NCBI RefSeq assembly: GCF_900769625.1
Contig: NZ_CAAGHK010000031.1
Coordinates: 1-63,324, forward strand
DNA: 63,324 bases
Origin: an uncultured Clostridium sp.
GTDB lineage: Bacteria > Bacillota > Clostridia > Clostridiales > Clostridiaceae
Reading direction: 5' to 3'
Made by a program: the position numbers and the translations under genes. The notes under the pieces are model-generated. The model was not told the origin of the DNA. It saw nothing but the letters and a program-made list of their open reading frames with translations, and searched no databases. This document shows, in pieces, positions 16,792-25,265 of the stretch (its first letter is position 1; the number at the start of each line of letters is the position of its first letter).

Positions 16792-17693
16792 TGGCAGAAG
16801 TTAAAGTATCAGAACCAACAAAAATAACTACAAGATCGTCTAAGAAATTAAAGACTCTGGATAGCTATACTACTAAATCTAAGCTATTAGAAGGTTTTAC
16901 ATGGCTTTTATTAGTACTTTATATGACTCCATTTTATTTAATGTTTATTAACTCTTTCAAAACAAGAAGAGAGATATTTGCAGATACAACAGGACTTCCA
17001 ACAACATGGAATTTTAAAAATTATGCAGAAGCAATGGATAGAATGGGGATAGCATCAGCTTTTACAAATTCTATAATTATTACAGTAGGATCTGTATTAG
17101 TAATATTACTTTTTTCATCAATGGCAGCATGGGTTTTAGTTCGAGATAAATCTTTAAAAAGTAAGGTTTGTTTTTACATCTTTACAGCTGGTATGATAGT
17201 ACCATTCCAAGCAGTTATGATTCCTCTTGTACAATGGATGGGCAAGATGAAGTTCGCAGGATTTAATATGTTAGGAACACACTATGGATTAATATTCATG
17301 TATTTAGGATTTGGTGCAAGTATGAGTATATTCCTTTATCATGGATTTATAAAAGGTATACCTGAAGAAATAGAAGAAGCTGCAATAATTGATGGATGTA
17401 GTAAATGGCAGGTATATACTAAAATAGTTTTACCATTATTAAAACCAACAACTGTTACTGTTGCAGTATTAAATAGTATATGGGTATGGAATGATTTCTT
17501 ATTACCTTTCTTAACTGTAAATGGAAAACTAAATACAATTCCGCTTGCTATGAATAATTTCTTCGGTGCATTCTCAAAACAATGGGAACTTGCTATGGCA
17601 GCATTAATTATGGCAATAATTCCAATAGTTATTTTCTATTTCTTTGTTCAGAAGCATATAATAGCTGGTATTGTACAAGGTTCTATAAAATAA
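16791..17693 (+). CDS. malG: Maltodextrin ABC transporter permease, MalG type
   Basis: Second permease subunit, 300 residues. A hydrophilic N-terminal tail of about 35 residues is followed by six membrane segments. The EAA motif is EEAAIIDGCSKWQVYTKIVL near residue 196, and the C-terminal VQKHIIAGIVQGSIK is typical of MalG. It starts on the last base of the malF stop with AGAAGGAGG upstream inside malF. It forms the heterodimeric channel with MalF. A long inverted repeat at 17802 follows at the end of the operon. Confidence 0.92.
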   Translation: MAEVKVSEPTKITTRSSKKLKTLDSYTTKSKLLEGFTWLLLVLYMTPFYLMFINSFKTRREIFADTTGLPTTWNFKNYAEAMDRMGIASAFTNSIIITVGSVLVILLFSSMAAWVLVRDKSLKSKVCFYIFTAGMIVPFQAVMIPLVQWMGKMKFAGFNMLGTHYGLIFMYLGFGASMSIFLYHGFIKGIPEEIEEAAIIDGCSKWQVYTKIVLPLLKPTTVTVAVLNSIWVWNDFLLPFLTVNGKLNTIPLAMNNFFGAFSKQWELAMAALIMAIIPIVIFYFFVQKHIIAGIVQGSIK

Positions 17694-17801
17694 TTTACTA
17701 ACAGTATGTTAAATTTATATTGAAATATACGAAAGATGAATATTTGATAAATTTATTTAGATCCCCCTTATGAATTTATAAGATAATATAAATTAATTAA
17801 A

Positions 17802-17856
17802 AAGTTGGTATAACTACTTTAGTAAATTTAAAATCATAAAGTAGTTATACCAACTT
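17802..17856 (+). other. Perfect 20-bp inverted repeat between malG and malQ
   Basis: The arms are 17802-17821 and 17837-17856, 20 of 20 pairs, 15-base loop; each arm contains GTTGGTATAACTAC or its complement. There is no T-run on the plus strand (ATGCAAGC follows). The minus-strand reading has a CTTTTTAATTAATTT tail, yet no minus-strand gene ends here. It may be an mRNA 3'-end protector for malEFG or an additional operator just upstream of the LacI-type site at 17859. Confidence 0.6.
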
Positions 17857-17858
17857 AT

Positions 17859-17870
17859 GCAAGCGATTGC
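17859..17870. promoter_or_regulatory. LacI-family operator upstream of malQ
   Basis: GCAAGCGATTGC, identical in its 12-base core to the site before malE, 40 bases ahead of the malQ ATG. Confidence 0.72.
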
Positions 17871-17910
17871 CTAAGTAATGTTATGAAGGAGAGAGGAAGG
17901 AGAACAATTT

Positions 17911-19455
17911 ATGGATAGAAATAGTGGCATAATTATGCACATTGCATCATTGCCTGGGAAATATGGAATAGGAACTTTTGGTAAGGAAGCATATGAATTT
18001 GCAGATTTTTTAAGAGAAAGTGGTCAGAGATATTGGCAGATATTACCTTTAGGACCGACTAGTTATGGAGATTCACCTTATCAATCATTTTCAGCATTTG
18101 CTGGTAACCCATATTTTATAGATTTTGATATTTTACATGAAAAAGGATTATTAAAAAGAGAAGATTATACAGATGTTAATTTTGGTGAAAATGATGAAGA
18201 AATAGATTATGCAATTATTTTTAATGAAAAAATGAAAGTTTTAAGAAAAGCATTTATTAATTTTAATGTTAATGATGATTCAGTAAAAAAATTTAAAAAT
18301 GATAATGCATTCTGGCTTAATGATTATTCTTTATATATGTCAGTAAAACAGAAGTTTGATCTTAGAAGCTGGCAGGAATGGGATGATGATATAAGGTTAA
18401 GAAAGCCTGAGGCTCTTGAAAGATATAAAAAGGAATTAAGTGATGAAATAGAATTCTGGAATTTTATTCAATATGAATTCTTTAATGAATGGAATGAATT
18501 AAAGAGTTATGTTAATAATTCTGGAATAGAAATAATAGGAGATATGCCTATATATGTATCAGAAGATAGTGCTGATGTATGGAGTAATCCAGAAGCATTT
18601 TTAATTGATAAGGAAACATTGAAGCCATTAAAGGTTGCTGGATGTCCACCAGATATTTTCTCTGAAACTGGACAGCTATGGGGAAACCCTATATATGATT
18701 GGGGTTATATGGAGAAAACAGAATATAAATGGTGGATAAGCAGAGTTAAAGAAAGCTTGAAAATTTATGATTGGCTTAGAATTGACCACTTCAAGGGATT
18801 TGAATCATATTATTCAATACCATATGGTGAGTTTACAGCTAAAAATGGTAAATGGGTTAAAGGTCCAGGAATGAAAATATTTGATGCAATTAGAAAAGAA
18901 CTTGGAGAAGTTAATATAATTGCAGAGGATTTAGGAACATTAACTGAAGACACAATAAAGTTAAGAGATGATAATAAATTCCCAGGAATGAAGATATTAA
19001 GCTTTGCATTTGATTCAGACAGTGACAATGCATTTCTGCCACATAACTATGAAAAAAACTTCATAGCTTATACTGGAACTCATGACAATGACACTGTAAG
19101 AGGATGGTTTGAAAAGACTGCGCCTAAAGAACAGGTGGAGAAAGCAATAAAGTATCTGAATCTAGATGAAGAAGAAGGATATAACTGGGGCTTTATAAGA
19201 GGAATATGGAGTAGTGTAGCTAACGTTTCAATTGCTCAGATGCAGGATTTCTTAAATTTAGGAAATGAAGCAAGAACAAATATGCCATCTACATTAGGAG
19301 GTAATTGGAAGTGGAGAGCTAAAAAAGATGCATTTACTGATGAACTTGCAAAACGCATTTATGATATGACTGAATTATATGGAAGATGTATTAAAAAAGA
19401 GGTTGAAAAAGATACATGTAAAGAAAAAGAAGAGGATATTGAAGTTATTGTTTGA
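17911..19455 (+). CDS. malQ: 4-alpha-glucanotransferase (amylomaltase)
   Basis: A GH77 enzyme that transfers glucan segments between maltodextrins in the cytoplasm, releasing glucose and building longer chains for the phosphorylase. 514 residues, full length. Recognisable: the N-terminal MHIASLPGKYGIGTFGKEAY, the substrate loop GDSPYQSFSAFAGNPYFID (about 51-69), the nucleophile motif WLRIDHFKGFESYY near 289, IIAEDLGTLT near 335 with the acid/base, and TGTHDNDTVRGWF near 390. The charged C-terminal tail of about 20 residues is not part of the core. GAGAGGAAGGAG precedes the ATG. The operator at 17859 suggests separate control from malEFG or added control at the gene. Confidence 0.95.
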   Translation: MDRNSGIIMHIASLPGKYGIGTFGKEAYEFADFLRESGQRYWQILPLGPTSYGDSPYQSFSAFAGNPYFIDFDILHEKGLLKREDYTDVNFGENDEEIDYAIIFNEKMKVLRKAFINFNVNDDSVKKFKNDNAFWLNDYSLYMSVKQKFDLRSWQEWDDDIRLRKPEALERYKKELSDEIEFWNFIQYEFFNEWNELKSYVNNSGIEIIGDMPIYVSEDSADVWSNPEAFLIDKETLKPLKVAGCPPDIFSETGQLWGNPIYDWGYMEKTEYKWWISRVKESLKIYDWLRIDHFKGFESYYSIPYGEFTAKNGKWVKGPGMKIFDAIRKELGEVNIIAEDLGTLTEDTIKLRDDNKFPGMKILSFAFDSDSDNAFLPHNYEKNFIAYTGTHDNDTVRGWFEKTAPKEQVEKAIKYLNLDEEEGYNWGFIRGIWSSVANVSIAQMQDFLNLGNEARTNMPSTLGGNWKWRAKKDAFTDELAKRIYDMTELYGRCIKKEVEKDTCKEKEEDIEVIV

Positions 19456-19479
19456 TATAGCCTAATATAGAAAAAAAGC

Positions 19480-19516
19480 CTAAATATAGATTGTGAAAGT
19501 ATATTTAGACTATTTT
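19480..19516 (+). terminator. Probable terminator after malQ
   Basis: CTAAATATA (19480-19488) pairs with TATATTTAG (19500-19508), followed by ACTATTTTG, a weak T-rich tail. AT-only pairing in most of the stem keeps confidence modest. Confidence 0.45.
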
Positions 19517-19705
19517 GACATAATAACCTAATACTTCATTTGCTTGAGATTTACTGTTGAAACATATATTATAAATTTAGAATGATTGATACCTTAAAAG
19601 TAGGTTTTTTTGTAGATAAATAAAAATATATAGGTAAATAATTGCTAAAAAGGAAATTTAGGTATAAAATTATTGTATAATTTATTGATTAGTTAGGAGG
19701 AAAAA

Positions 19706-20707
19706 ATGAAGGTTACAATAAAAGAAGTTGCCAAAGAAGCAAACGTTTCAACATCTACTGTTTCTAGAGTTATTTCAGATAGTCCTCAAATAAGTGAAAA
19801 AACAAAGGAAAAAGTAAGAGAAGTAATAAAGAGAATGAATTATAAACCAAATGCAATAGCAAGAAGTCTAGCAAATAGAAAAACAAGAATAATTGGTGTT
19901 GTGTTGCCGAGTGAAGCACAGGATTTATTTTTTAATCCTTTTTTCCTTAAGGCAATGCAGGGTATGAGCAGTTATGCTAAGAAGAAAAAATACTATATTA
20001 CGTATGCCTTCAGTGATGATGAAAAAGAAGAAGTAAGTTATATTAAAGACTTTATAACAAGTAATCTCATTGCAGGAGTTTGTTTGTTAAGACTTAGAAC
20101 GGATGATAAAAGTATAGAATATTTAAAAAAATCAGATTTTCCTTTTGTAGTCATAGGACGTCCGGAAGAACCAGAAAGTATGTTGTGGGTAGATAACGAT
20201 AATTTTAAAGCGACATACAATCTTATGAACACGTTAATAAAGAGAGGACATAAAGATATTGCATTTTTAGGGGCTAAAGAAGAATTAACAGTAACAAAAG
20301 ATAGATTAAAAGGATATAATGTTGCGTGTGAAATGAATGGACTTACCTGTGCATCTAAAAATATTATTATGAAAGAGGATTTTAATGAAGAAGAAGGATT
20401 TGAAGGTGGAATAGAGTTATTTAAAAAATGTAATCCTACAGCGGTACTTGTACAGGATGACCTTCTTGCTTTTGGTTTGTTAAAAGCACTAAAAACTAAG
20501 GGAATTAACAATGTTTCCGTTGTTGCATTTAATAACACGCCTTTAGCTGAATTTCAGGATCCTCCATTATCTTCTGTTGATATTAATGCATCTGAACTTG
20601 GATATTATGCAGCAAAAGTTTTGATTGAATATTTAGAAAATAATAATGTAGAGAATAATCACTATATTGTAGATTCTAAATTAATAGAGAGGCAATCATT
20701 AAGATAG
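19706..20707 (+). CDS. malR: LacI-family transcriptional regulator (maltose type)
   Basis: 333 residues with a DNA-binding helix-turn-helix at 2-24 (TIKEVAKEANVSTSTVSRVI), a hinge helix NAIARSLANRKT near 51-62, and a periplasmic-binding-protein-like ligand domain from about 62 on (IIGVVLPSEAQDLFFNPFF). Repressors of this type bind 12-16-bp palindromes centred on CG, matching the four GCAAnCGATTGC sites nearby. The effector is probably maltose or a maltodextrin; this is inferred. GGAGGAAAAA precedes the ATG. It lies between malQ and the alpha-glucosidase gene, and its stop codon is inside the terminator stem at 20701. Confidence 0.88.
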   Translation: MKVTIKEVAKEANVSTSTVSRVISDSPQISEKTKEKVREVIKRMNYKPNAIARSLANRKTRIIGVVLPSEAQDLFFNPFFLKAMQGMSSYAKKKKYYITYAFSDDEKEEVSYIKDFITSNLIAGVCLLRLRTDDKSIEYLKKSDFPFVVIGRPEEPESMLWVDNDNFKATYNLMNTLIKRGHKDIAFLGAKEELTVTKDRLKGYNVACEMNGLTCASKNIIMKEDFNEEEGFEGGIELFKKCNPTAVLVQDDLLAFGLLKALKTKGINNVSVVAFNNTPLAEFQDPPLSSVDINASELGYYAAKVLIEYLENNNVENNHYIVDSKLIERQSLR

Positions 20708-20731
20708 TAAGAATACTATCTTAATTTTAAT
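20701..20731 (+). terminator. Terminator overlapping the regulator stop codon
   Basis: AAGATAGT (20701-20708) pairs with ACTATCTT (20715-20722), then AATTTTAATTT. Confidence 0.6.
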
Positions 20732-20739
20732 TTATTTGT

Positions 20740-20751
20740 GCAAGCGATTGC
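20740..20751. promoter_or_regulatory. LacI-family operator, upstream of the alpha-glucosidase promoter
   Basis: GCAAGCGATTGC at 20740-20751, 85 bases upstream of the -35 at 20836. With the site at 20947 it brackets the promoter (207 bases centre to centre), an arrangement suited to DNA looping. Confidence 0.72.
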
Positions 20752-20835
20752 AAAAGAAAGTAACTATTGTTGAGTATTTTAAAGAAAAACTATGAAAAAT
20801 AAGACATAAATTTTAAAAATACAAGAAAATAATCG

Positions 20836-20864
20836 TTGTAAAAGTTTTCTTCAGGTGGTATACT
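20836..20864 (+). promoter_or_regulatory. Promoter of the alpha-glucosidase / PTS genes
   Basis: TTGTAA (20836-20841), 17-base spacer starting AAGTTTTCTT, TATACT (20859-20864). It closely matches the malE promoter at 14295. Confidence 0.65.
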
Positions 20865-20946
20865 AATTTTACAATCAAATATAAATAAAGACATTAACAT
20901 TATTATTTACTTTTTTTAGAAGTAAAGTATTTTTATGAAATGTAGT

Positions 20947-20958
20947 GCAATCGATTGC
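20947..20958. promoter_or_regulatory. LacI-family operator next to the alpha-glucosidase start
   Basis: GCAATCGATTGC, a perfect 12-bp palindrome, the most symmetrical of the four sites. It lies 83 bases downstream of the -10 and a few bases before the ribosome site, so bound repressor would block elongation. Confidence 0.75.
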
Positions 20959-20974
20959 GAAAAGAGGAGAACTT

Positions 20975-22639
20975 ATGAAGAAAATTTGGTGGAAAGAAGC
21001 AGTAGGATATCAAATTTATCCTAGAAGTTTTAACGATTCTAATGGTGATGGTATCGGTGACTTAAAAGGAATAATATCTAAGCTTGATTATTTAAAGGAT
21101 TTAGGTATAGATGTCATATGGATATGTCCAATGTATAAATCGCCTAATGATGATAATGGATATGATATTAGTGATTATAAAGCTATAATAGAAGAATTTG
21201 GAACAATGGAAGATTTTGATGAACTTTTAAAAGAAGTTCATAACAGAGGAATGAAATTAATAATAGATTTAGTTGTCAATCATACAAGCGATGAACATCA
21301 ATGGTTTATTGAATCAAGATCTTCAAAAGATAATCCAAAAAGAGACTGGTACATATGGAGAGAAGGAAAGAATGATGCTGAGCCAAACAACTGGGAAAGT
21401 ATATTCAAGGGTTCAGCATGGGAATATGATGAAGCAACATCAGAATATTATCTTCATCTGTTCACTAAAAAACAGCCAGATTTGAATTGGGAAAACCCAG
21501 AAGTTAGAAAAGCAGTATATGAAATGATAAACTGGTGGCTTGATAAAGGAATTGATGGATTCAGAGTAGATGCAATCAGTCATATTAAGAAAGAACAGTC
21601 ATTTGAGGATCTTCCTAATCCAGAAAACAAGGATTATGTTGAATCATTTGATAAGCACATGAATTATAAGGGTATTCATACGTTCTTGAATGAATTAAAA
21701 CAGGAAACTTTTTCAAAATATGATATCATGACTGTCGGAGAAGCAAATGGAGTTAAGGCAGAAGTTGATGCAGATCTTTGGGTAGGTGAAGAAAATGGAA
21801 GCTTTAATATGGTATTCCAATTTGAGCATCTTGATTTATGGGATTTAAAAGAAGATGGAGAATCAAAAATAATCAAATTGAAGCATGCTTTAAGCAAATG
21901 GCAGGATAGTCTGTATGGCATAGGATGGAATGCTCTTTTTGTAGAAAATCATGATATATCACGTGTTATTTCTACTCTTGGAAATGACAAAGAATATAGA
22001 GAAGAATGTGCAAAAGCTTTTGCACTAATGTATTTTATGCAGCAAGGAACACCTTTTATATATCAAGGTCAGGAAATTGGAATGACAAATGTGAAATTCC
22101 ATTCTATAAATGACTATGATGATGTGAAATGTGTGAATATATATAATGAATTGATTGCAAGTGGAACTTCAGAAGAAGAGGCATTAAAGCATGTGTGGAG
22201 CATATCGAGAGATAATGCACGTACACCTATGCAATGGAACAATTCAAATAATGCTGGATTTTCAGATTACCAGCCATGGATTGGTGTTAATGAAAATTAT
22301 CCTGAAATAAATGTGGATAAGCAATTAAAGGATGAAAATTCAATTCTTAATTTCTATAAGGAGTTAATAAAGTTAAAGAAATCAAATGAATCTTTAATTT
22401 ATGGTAAGTATGAGCTTATACTTGCAGAACATGATAAAATATATTCGTATATGAGAATATATGATGAAGAAAGATATTTAATTATCTGTAATTTATCAGA
22501 TGAAACTGTTGAATACAGTTACGATAATGCAGAACTTAATTATAAAAATTTATTAATTTCAAATTATAAAGTAAAAGAACATTCAAAAATGAATAGTTTT
22601 GATTTACAGCCATGGGAATGCAGATTATATAAAATTTAA
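20975..22639 (+). CDS. malL: GH13 alpha-glucosidase (oligo-1,6-glucosidase family, probably alpha-1,4)
   Basis: A cytoplasmic exo-acting glucosidase, 554 residues. (beta/alpha)8 barrel with catalytic residues Asp199 (GFRVDAISHI), Glu256 (VGEAN) and Asp327 (ENHDISR), almost the classical numbering for Bacillus oligo-1,6-glucosidase. Residue 200 is Ala rather than Val; in this family Val favours alpha-1,6 and Ala or Thr favours alpha-1,4 bonds, so a maltase-like preference is inferred. The N-terminal WWKEAVGYQIYPRSFNDSNGDGIGDL is a hallmark of the family. I start at ATG 20975, ahead of which is AGAGGAGA; the in-frame GTG at 20945 lies in the operator. It is probably co-transcribed with the PTS gene. 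Confidence 0.93.
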   Translation: MKKIWWKEAVGYQIYPRSFNDSNGDGIGDLKGIISKLDYLKDLGIDVIWICPMYKSPNDDNGYDISDYKAIIEEFGTMEDFDELLKEVHNRGMKLIIDLVVNHTSDEHQWFIESRSSKDNPKRDWYIWREGKNDAEPNNWESIFKGSAWEYDEATSEYYLHLFTKKQPDLNWENPEVRKAVYEMINWWLDKGIDGFRVDAISHIKKEQSFEDLPNPENKDYVESFDKHMNYKGIHTFLNELKQETFSKYDIMTVGEANGVKAEVDADLWVGEENGSFNMVFQFEHLDLWDLKEDGESKIIKLKHALSKWQDSLYGIGWNALFVENHDISRVISTLGNDKEYREECAKAFALMYFMQQGTPFIYQGQEIGMTNVKFHSINDYDDVKCVNIYNELIASGTSEEEALKHVWSISRDNARTPMQWNNSNNAGFSDYQPWIGVNENYPEINVDKQLKDENSILNFYKELIKLKKSNESLIYGKYELILAEHDKIYSYMRIYDEERYLIICNLSDETVEYSYDNAELNYKNLLISNYKVKEHSKMNSFDLQPWECRLYKI

Positions 22640-22663
22640 TCTAAAGTTTATGTTAGTTGACCA

Positions 22664-22698
22664 TAGTAAGACTTCATTATTAAAATGAAGTCTTACTA
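22664..22698 (+). other. Perfect hairpin between the alpha-glucosidase and PTS genes
   Basis: Arms 22664-22678 (TAGTAAGACTTCATT) and 22684-22698, 15 of 15 pairs, 5-base loop. AAACAAAT follows, so there is no intrinsic-terminator tail. It is comparable to the hairpins at 15862 and 17802. Confidence 0.6.
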
Positions 22699-22746
22699 AA
22701 ACAAATAAATGTATACGATATAATGTAAAATGGAGGAATAAATGTT

Positions 22747-24405
22747 ATGGGGAACAAAAAAGAAAAGTTATTTTCATTTGAATTTTGGCAGAAATTCGGA
22801 AAGGCTTTAATGGTTGTTGTTGCAGTAATGCCTGCAGCTGGTCTGATGATCTGTATTGGAAAATTAATAGGAATGTATGGAGATTTAGCTATTTTAAGCA
22901 CAGTTGCAAACGTTGTAGAACAATTAGGATGGGGAATCATTGGTAATCTGCATATCTTATTTGCAGTAGCCATTGGTGGATCTTGGGCTAAGGAACGTGC
23001 AGGTGGAGCATTTGCAGCACTTATTGCATTTATTCTTATAAATCTTACTACAGGATCAATATTTGGAGTATCTTCAGATATGCTTGTTGATCCAACTGCT
23101 ACAGTTACATCTTTATTTGGACAAAAATTAATTGTTGCAGATTATTTCACATCAATTCTTGGAAATCCAGCTTTAAATATGGGTGTGTTTGTTGGTATAA
23201 TTTCAGGGTTCTTAGGAGCTTCGTTATATAATAAGTATTACAATTTTAATAAGCTTCCAAATGCTTTATCATTCTTTAATGGAAAACGTTTCGTTCCATT
23301 TGTTGTTATTGCAGGTTCAGTTGTTTCAGCTATAATTCTTTCAATAATATGGCCTTTTGCTCAATTAGGATTAAATGCTTTTGGTATGTGGCTTGCAGAA
23401 TCTAAGGATACAGCACCAATCTTATCACCATTCATATTTGGATGTTTAGAACGTTTATTATTACCATTTGGATTACATCACATGCTTACAATTCCAGTAA
23501 ATTACACTGAATTAGGTGGAGTTTATACAATACTTACTGGTTCAAATGCAGGAAATGTTATAGCAGGTCAGGATCCATTATGGTTTGCATGGATATCAGA
23601 TTTAATAAACTTAAAAAATGCAGGAGATATAGATGCTTACAATAACTTATTAGCAACTGTTACACCAGCAAGATTTAAATTTGGTCAGGTTATACTTTCA
23701 AGTGCTTCATTAATAGGTGCAGCATTTGCAATGTACAAAAATGTTGATGAAGATAAGAAGAAGAAATATAAATCAATGTTCTTATCAGCAGGTCTTGCAG
23801 TATTCTTAACAGGGGTTACAGAACCACTTGAATTCATGTTCATGTTTGTATCACCTATTTTATACGGAGCATATGCAGTAATTACTGGTATCGGTTTTGC
23901 TGTTGCAGATTTAATACATGTAAGAATTCAAGCATTTGGATTTGTTGAATTATTAACTCGTATTCCTATGTTTGCAAAAGCAGGAATAATAATGGACGTA
24001 GTAAACTTTGCAGTATGTGCTGTAGTATTCTTTGGATTAAACTACTTTGTATTTAACATATTAATCAAAAAGTTAAATTTAGCTACTCCAGGTAGAAGAG
24101 GAAATTATATAGAAGATGAAGAAGAAACAGGAACATCACAATCAGGTACTACAAAAATTGCTGGCAATGATTTAGCTGTAAATATAATTTCATTATTAGG
24201 CGAAAAAGAAAATATAGTAGATGTTGATGCATGTATGACTCGTTTAAGAGTTACTGTAAAAGATAAATCTTTAGTTGCAGATGAAAAAGAATGGAAACAG
24301 AACGGAGCAATGGGATTAGTTGTGAAAGATAAAGGAATTCAGGCAATTTACGGACCTAAGGCAGATGTGATAAAATCTGATATACAAGATATTTTAGGAG
24401 TGTAG
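22747..24405 (+). CDS. malT: PTS alpha-glucoside/maltose transporter, EIICB
   Basis: A membrane permease-phosphotransferase, 552 residues, glucose/glucoside EIIC family. The N-terminal EIIC domain (about 10-440) has some ten hydrophobic segments, the PAAGLMICIGK entry, the GLHHMLTIPVNY motif near 240 and GVTEPLEFMF near 358. The C-terminal EIIB domain (about 470-550) carries the phosphorylated cysteine at 496 in VDACMTRLRV. There is no EIIA domain, so a general EIIA must serve it. Sugar specificity (maltose or another alpha-glucoside) is inferred from the cluster and from the phosphatase gene four bases downstream, a pairing known from the enterococcal malT-mapP locus. GGAGG precedes the ATG. 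Confidence 0.85.
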   Translation: MGNKKEKLFSFEFWQKFGKALMVVVAVMPAAGLMICIGKLIGMYGDLAILSTVANVVEQLGWGIIGNLHILFAVAIGGSWAKERAGGAFAALIAFILINLTTGSIFGVSSDMLVDPTATVTSLFGQKLIVADYFTSILGNPALNMGVFVGIISGFLGASLYNKYYNFNKLPNALSFFNGKRFVPFVVIAGSVVSAIILSIIWPFAQLGLNAFGMWLAESKDTAPILSPFIFGCLERLLLPFGLHHMLTIPVNYTELGGVYTILTGSNAGNVIAGQDPLWFAWISDLINLKNAGDIDAYNNLLATVTPARFKFGQVILSSASLIGAAFAMYKNVDEDKKKKYKSMFLSAGLAVFLTGVTEPLEFMFMFVSPILYGAYAVITGIGFAVADLIHVRIQAFGFVELLTRIPMFAKAGIIMDVVNFAVCAVVFFGLNYFVFNILIKKLNLATPGRRGNYIEDEEETGTSQSGTTKIAGNDLAVNIISLLGEKENIVDVDACMTRLRVTVKDKSLVADEKEWKQNGAMGLVVKDKGIQAIYGPKADVIKSDIQDILGV

Positions 24406-24409
24406 AAAA

Positions 24410-25207
24410 GTGAAACTTTTAACTTTTAACTGCCATTCTTGGCAGGAAGAAAATCAGTTAGATAAAATTAAATATCTAGCAGAAGTAATAAGTGAAAAAA
24501 ACTATGATGTCATAGCATTTCAGGAGGTAAGTCAGTCAATAAACAGTACTGGCTTACAAGGAAATTTAAAAGAGGATAATTTTGTAGTTCTATTAAAAAA
24601 AGAATTAGACAAAATTACTGAAAGCATCTATGAATTTTATTGGGATTTTTCACATATAGGTTATGATATTTATGAAGAAGGTCTGGCGATAATGAGCAGA
24701 CATAAATTCAAAAACAATGAGTCATTCTTTATAAGTAAAAGTGATGACAGAACTTATTGGAAAACAAGAAAAATTGTTAAAAGCTCAATTGAGATTAACA
24801 ATAAGGAAATTGATTTTTATTCATGTCACCTTGGATGGTGGAATGATCAAGAAGAGCCTTTTAATTATCAGGCAGATAAATTATTAGAGAAGATGGATAA
24901 TAATAAAACATCATTTTTTATGGGAGACTTTAATAATAGTGCTTTTGTAAAAAATGAGGGATATGATTATTTAATAAGTAAGAATCTCAATGATTTATAC
25001 TTGCAGGCTGAAAGTACAGAGTCAGAGTGTAGTGCAACTGCAAAAGGAAAAATCGATGGATGGGAAGAAAATAGCCAGAAGATTAGACTTGATTTGATTT
25101 TAAGTAATAAATCACTAAAAGTAAAGAAAGCAGACATTATATTTAATGATATAAATAAAAAGATTATTTCTGACCACTATGGTGTTGAATTAGAATTGGA
25201 AATATAA
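24410..25207 (+). CDS. mapP: EEP-fold phosphatase, probable maltose 6'-phosphate phosphatase
   Basis: A 265-residue endonuclease/exonuclease/phosphatase-fold protein. Metal and catalytic motifs: LLTFNCHSW (residues 3-11, Asn), VIAFQEVSQ near 35-43 (Glu), SCHLGWWND near 138 (His), FMGDFNNS near 167 (Asp/Asn) and the terminal ISDHYGVEL (Asp-His). In Enterococcus faecalis, MapP of this fold dephosphorylates the maltose 6'-phosphate made by the PTS so that intracellular maltose can be used. Position four bases after the PTS gene, size and the CHSW opening all favour the same role here. The start is GTG at 24410; the ribosome site GGAG is within the end of the PTS gene. A nuclease role cannot be excluded from sequence alone. 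Confidence 0.72.
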   Translation: MKLLTFNCHSWQEENQLDKIKYLAEVISEKNYDVIAFQEVSQSINSTGLQGNLKEDNFVVLLKKELDKITESIYEFYWDFSHIGYDIYEEGLAIMSRHKFKNNESFFISKSDDRTYWKTRKIVKSSIEINNKEIDFYSCHLGWWNDQEEPFNYQADKLLEKMDNNKTSFFMGDFNNSAFVKNEGYDYLISKNLNDLYLQAESTESECSATAKGKIDGWEENSQKIRLDLILSNKSLKVKKADIIFNDINKKIISDHYGVELELEI

Positions 25208-25213
25208 ATTAAT

Positions 25214-25258
25214 AAAGCGGCATGAATATTTAATTTAAGTATTCATACTGCTTTTTTA
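25214..25258. terminator. Bidirectional terminator between mapP and the MarR gene
   Basis: AAAGCGGCATGAATA (25214-25228) pairs with TATTCATACTGCTTT (25240-25254) with two mismatched positions; a T-run follows on the plus strand and an A-run precedes, so it can serve both converging genes. Confidence 0.75.
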
Positions 25259-25265
25259 TATTGAT

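Noticed and set aside
20038..20538. A 166-codon minus-strand frame inside the LacI-type regulator gene
   Set aside because: It is a shadow of the conserved regulator, with no ribosome site and no recognisable domain.
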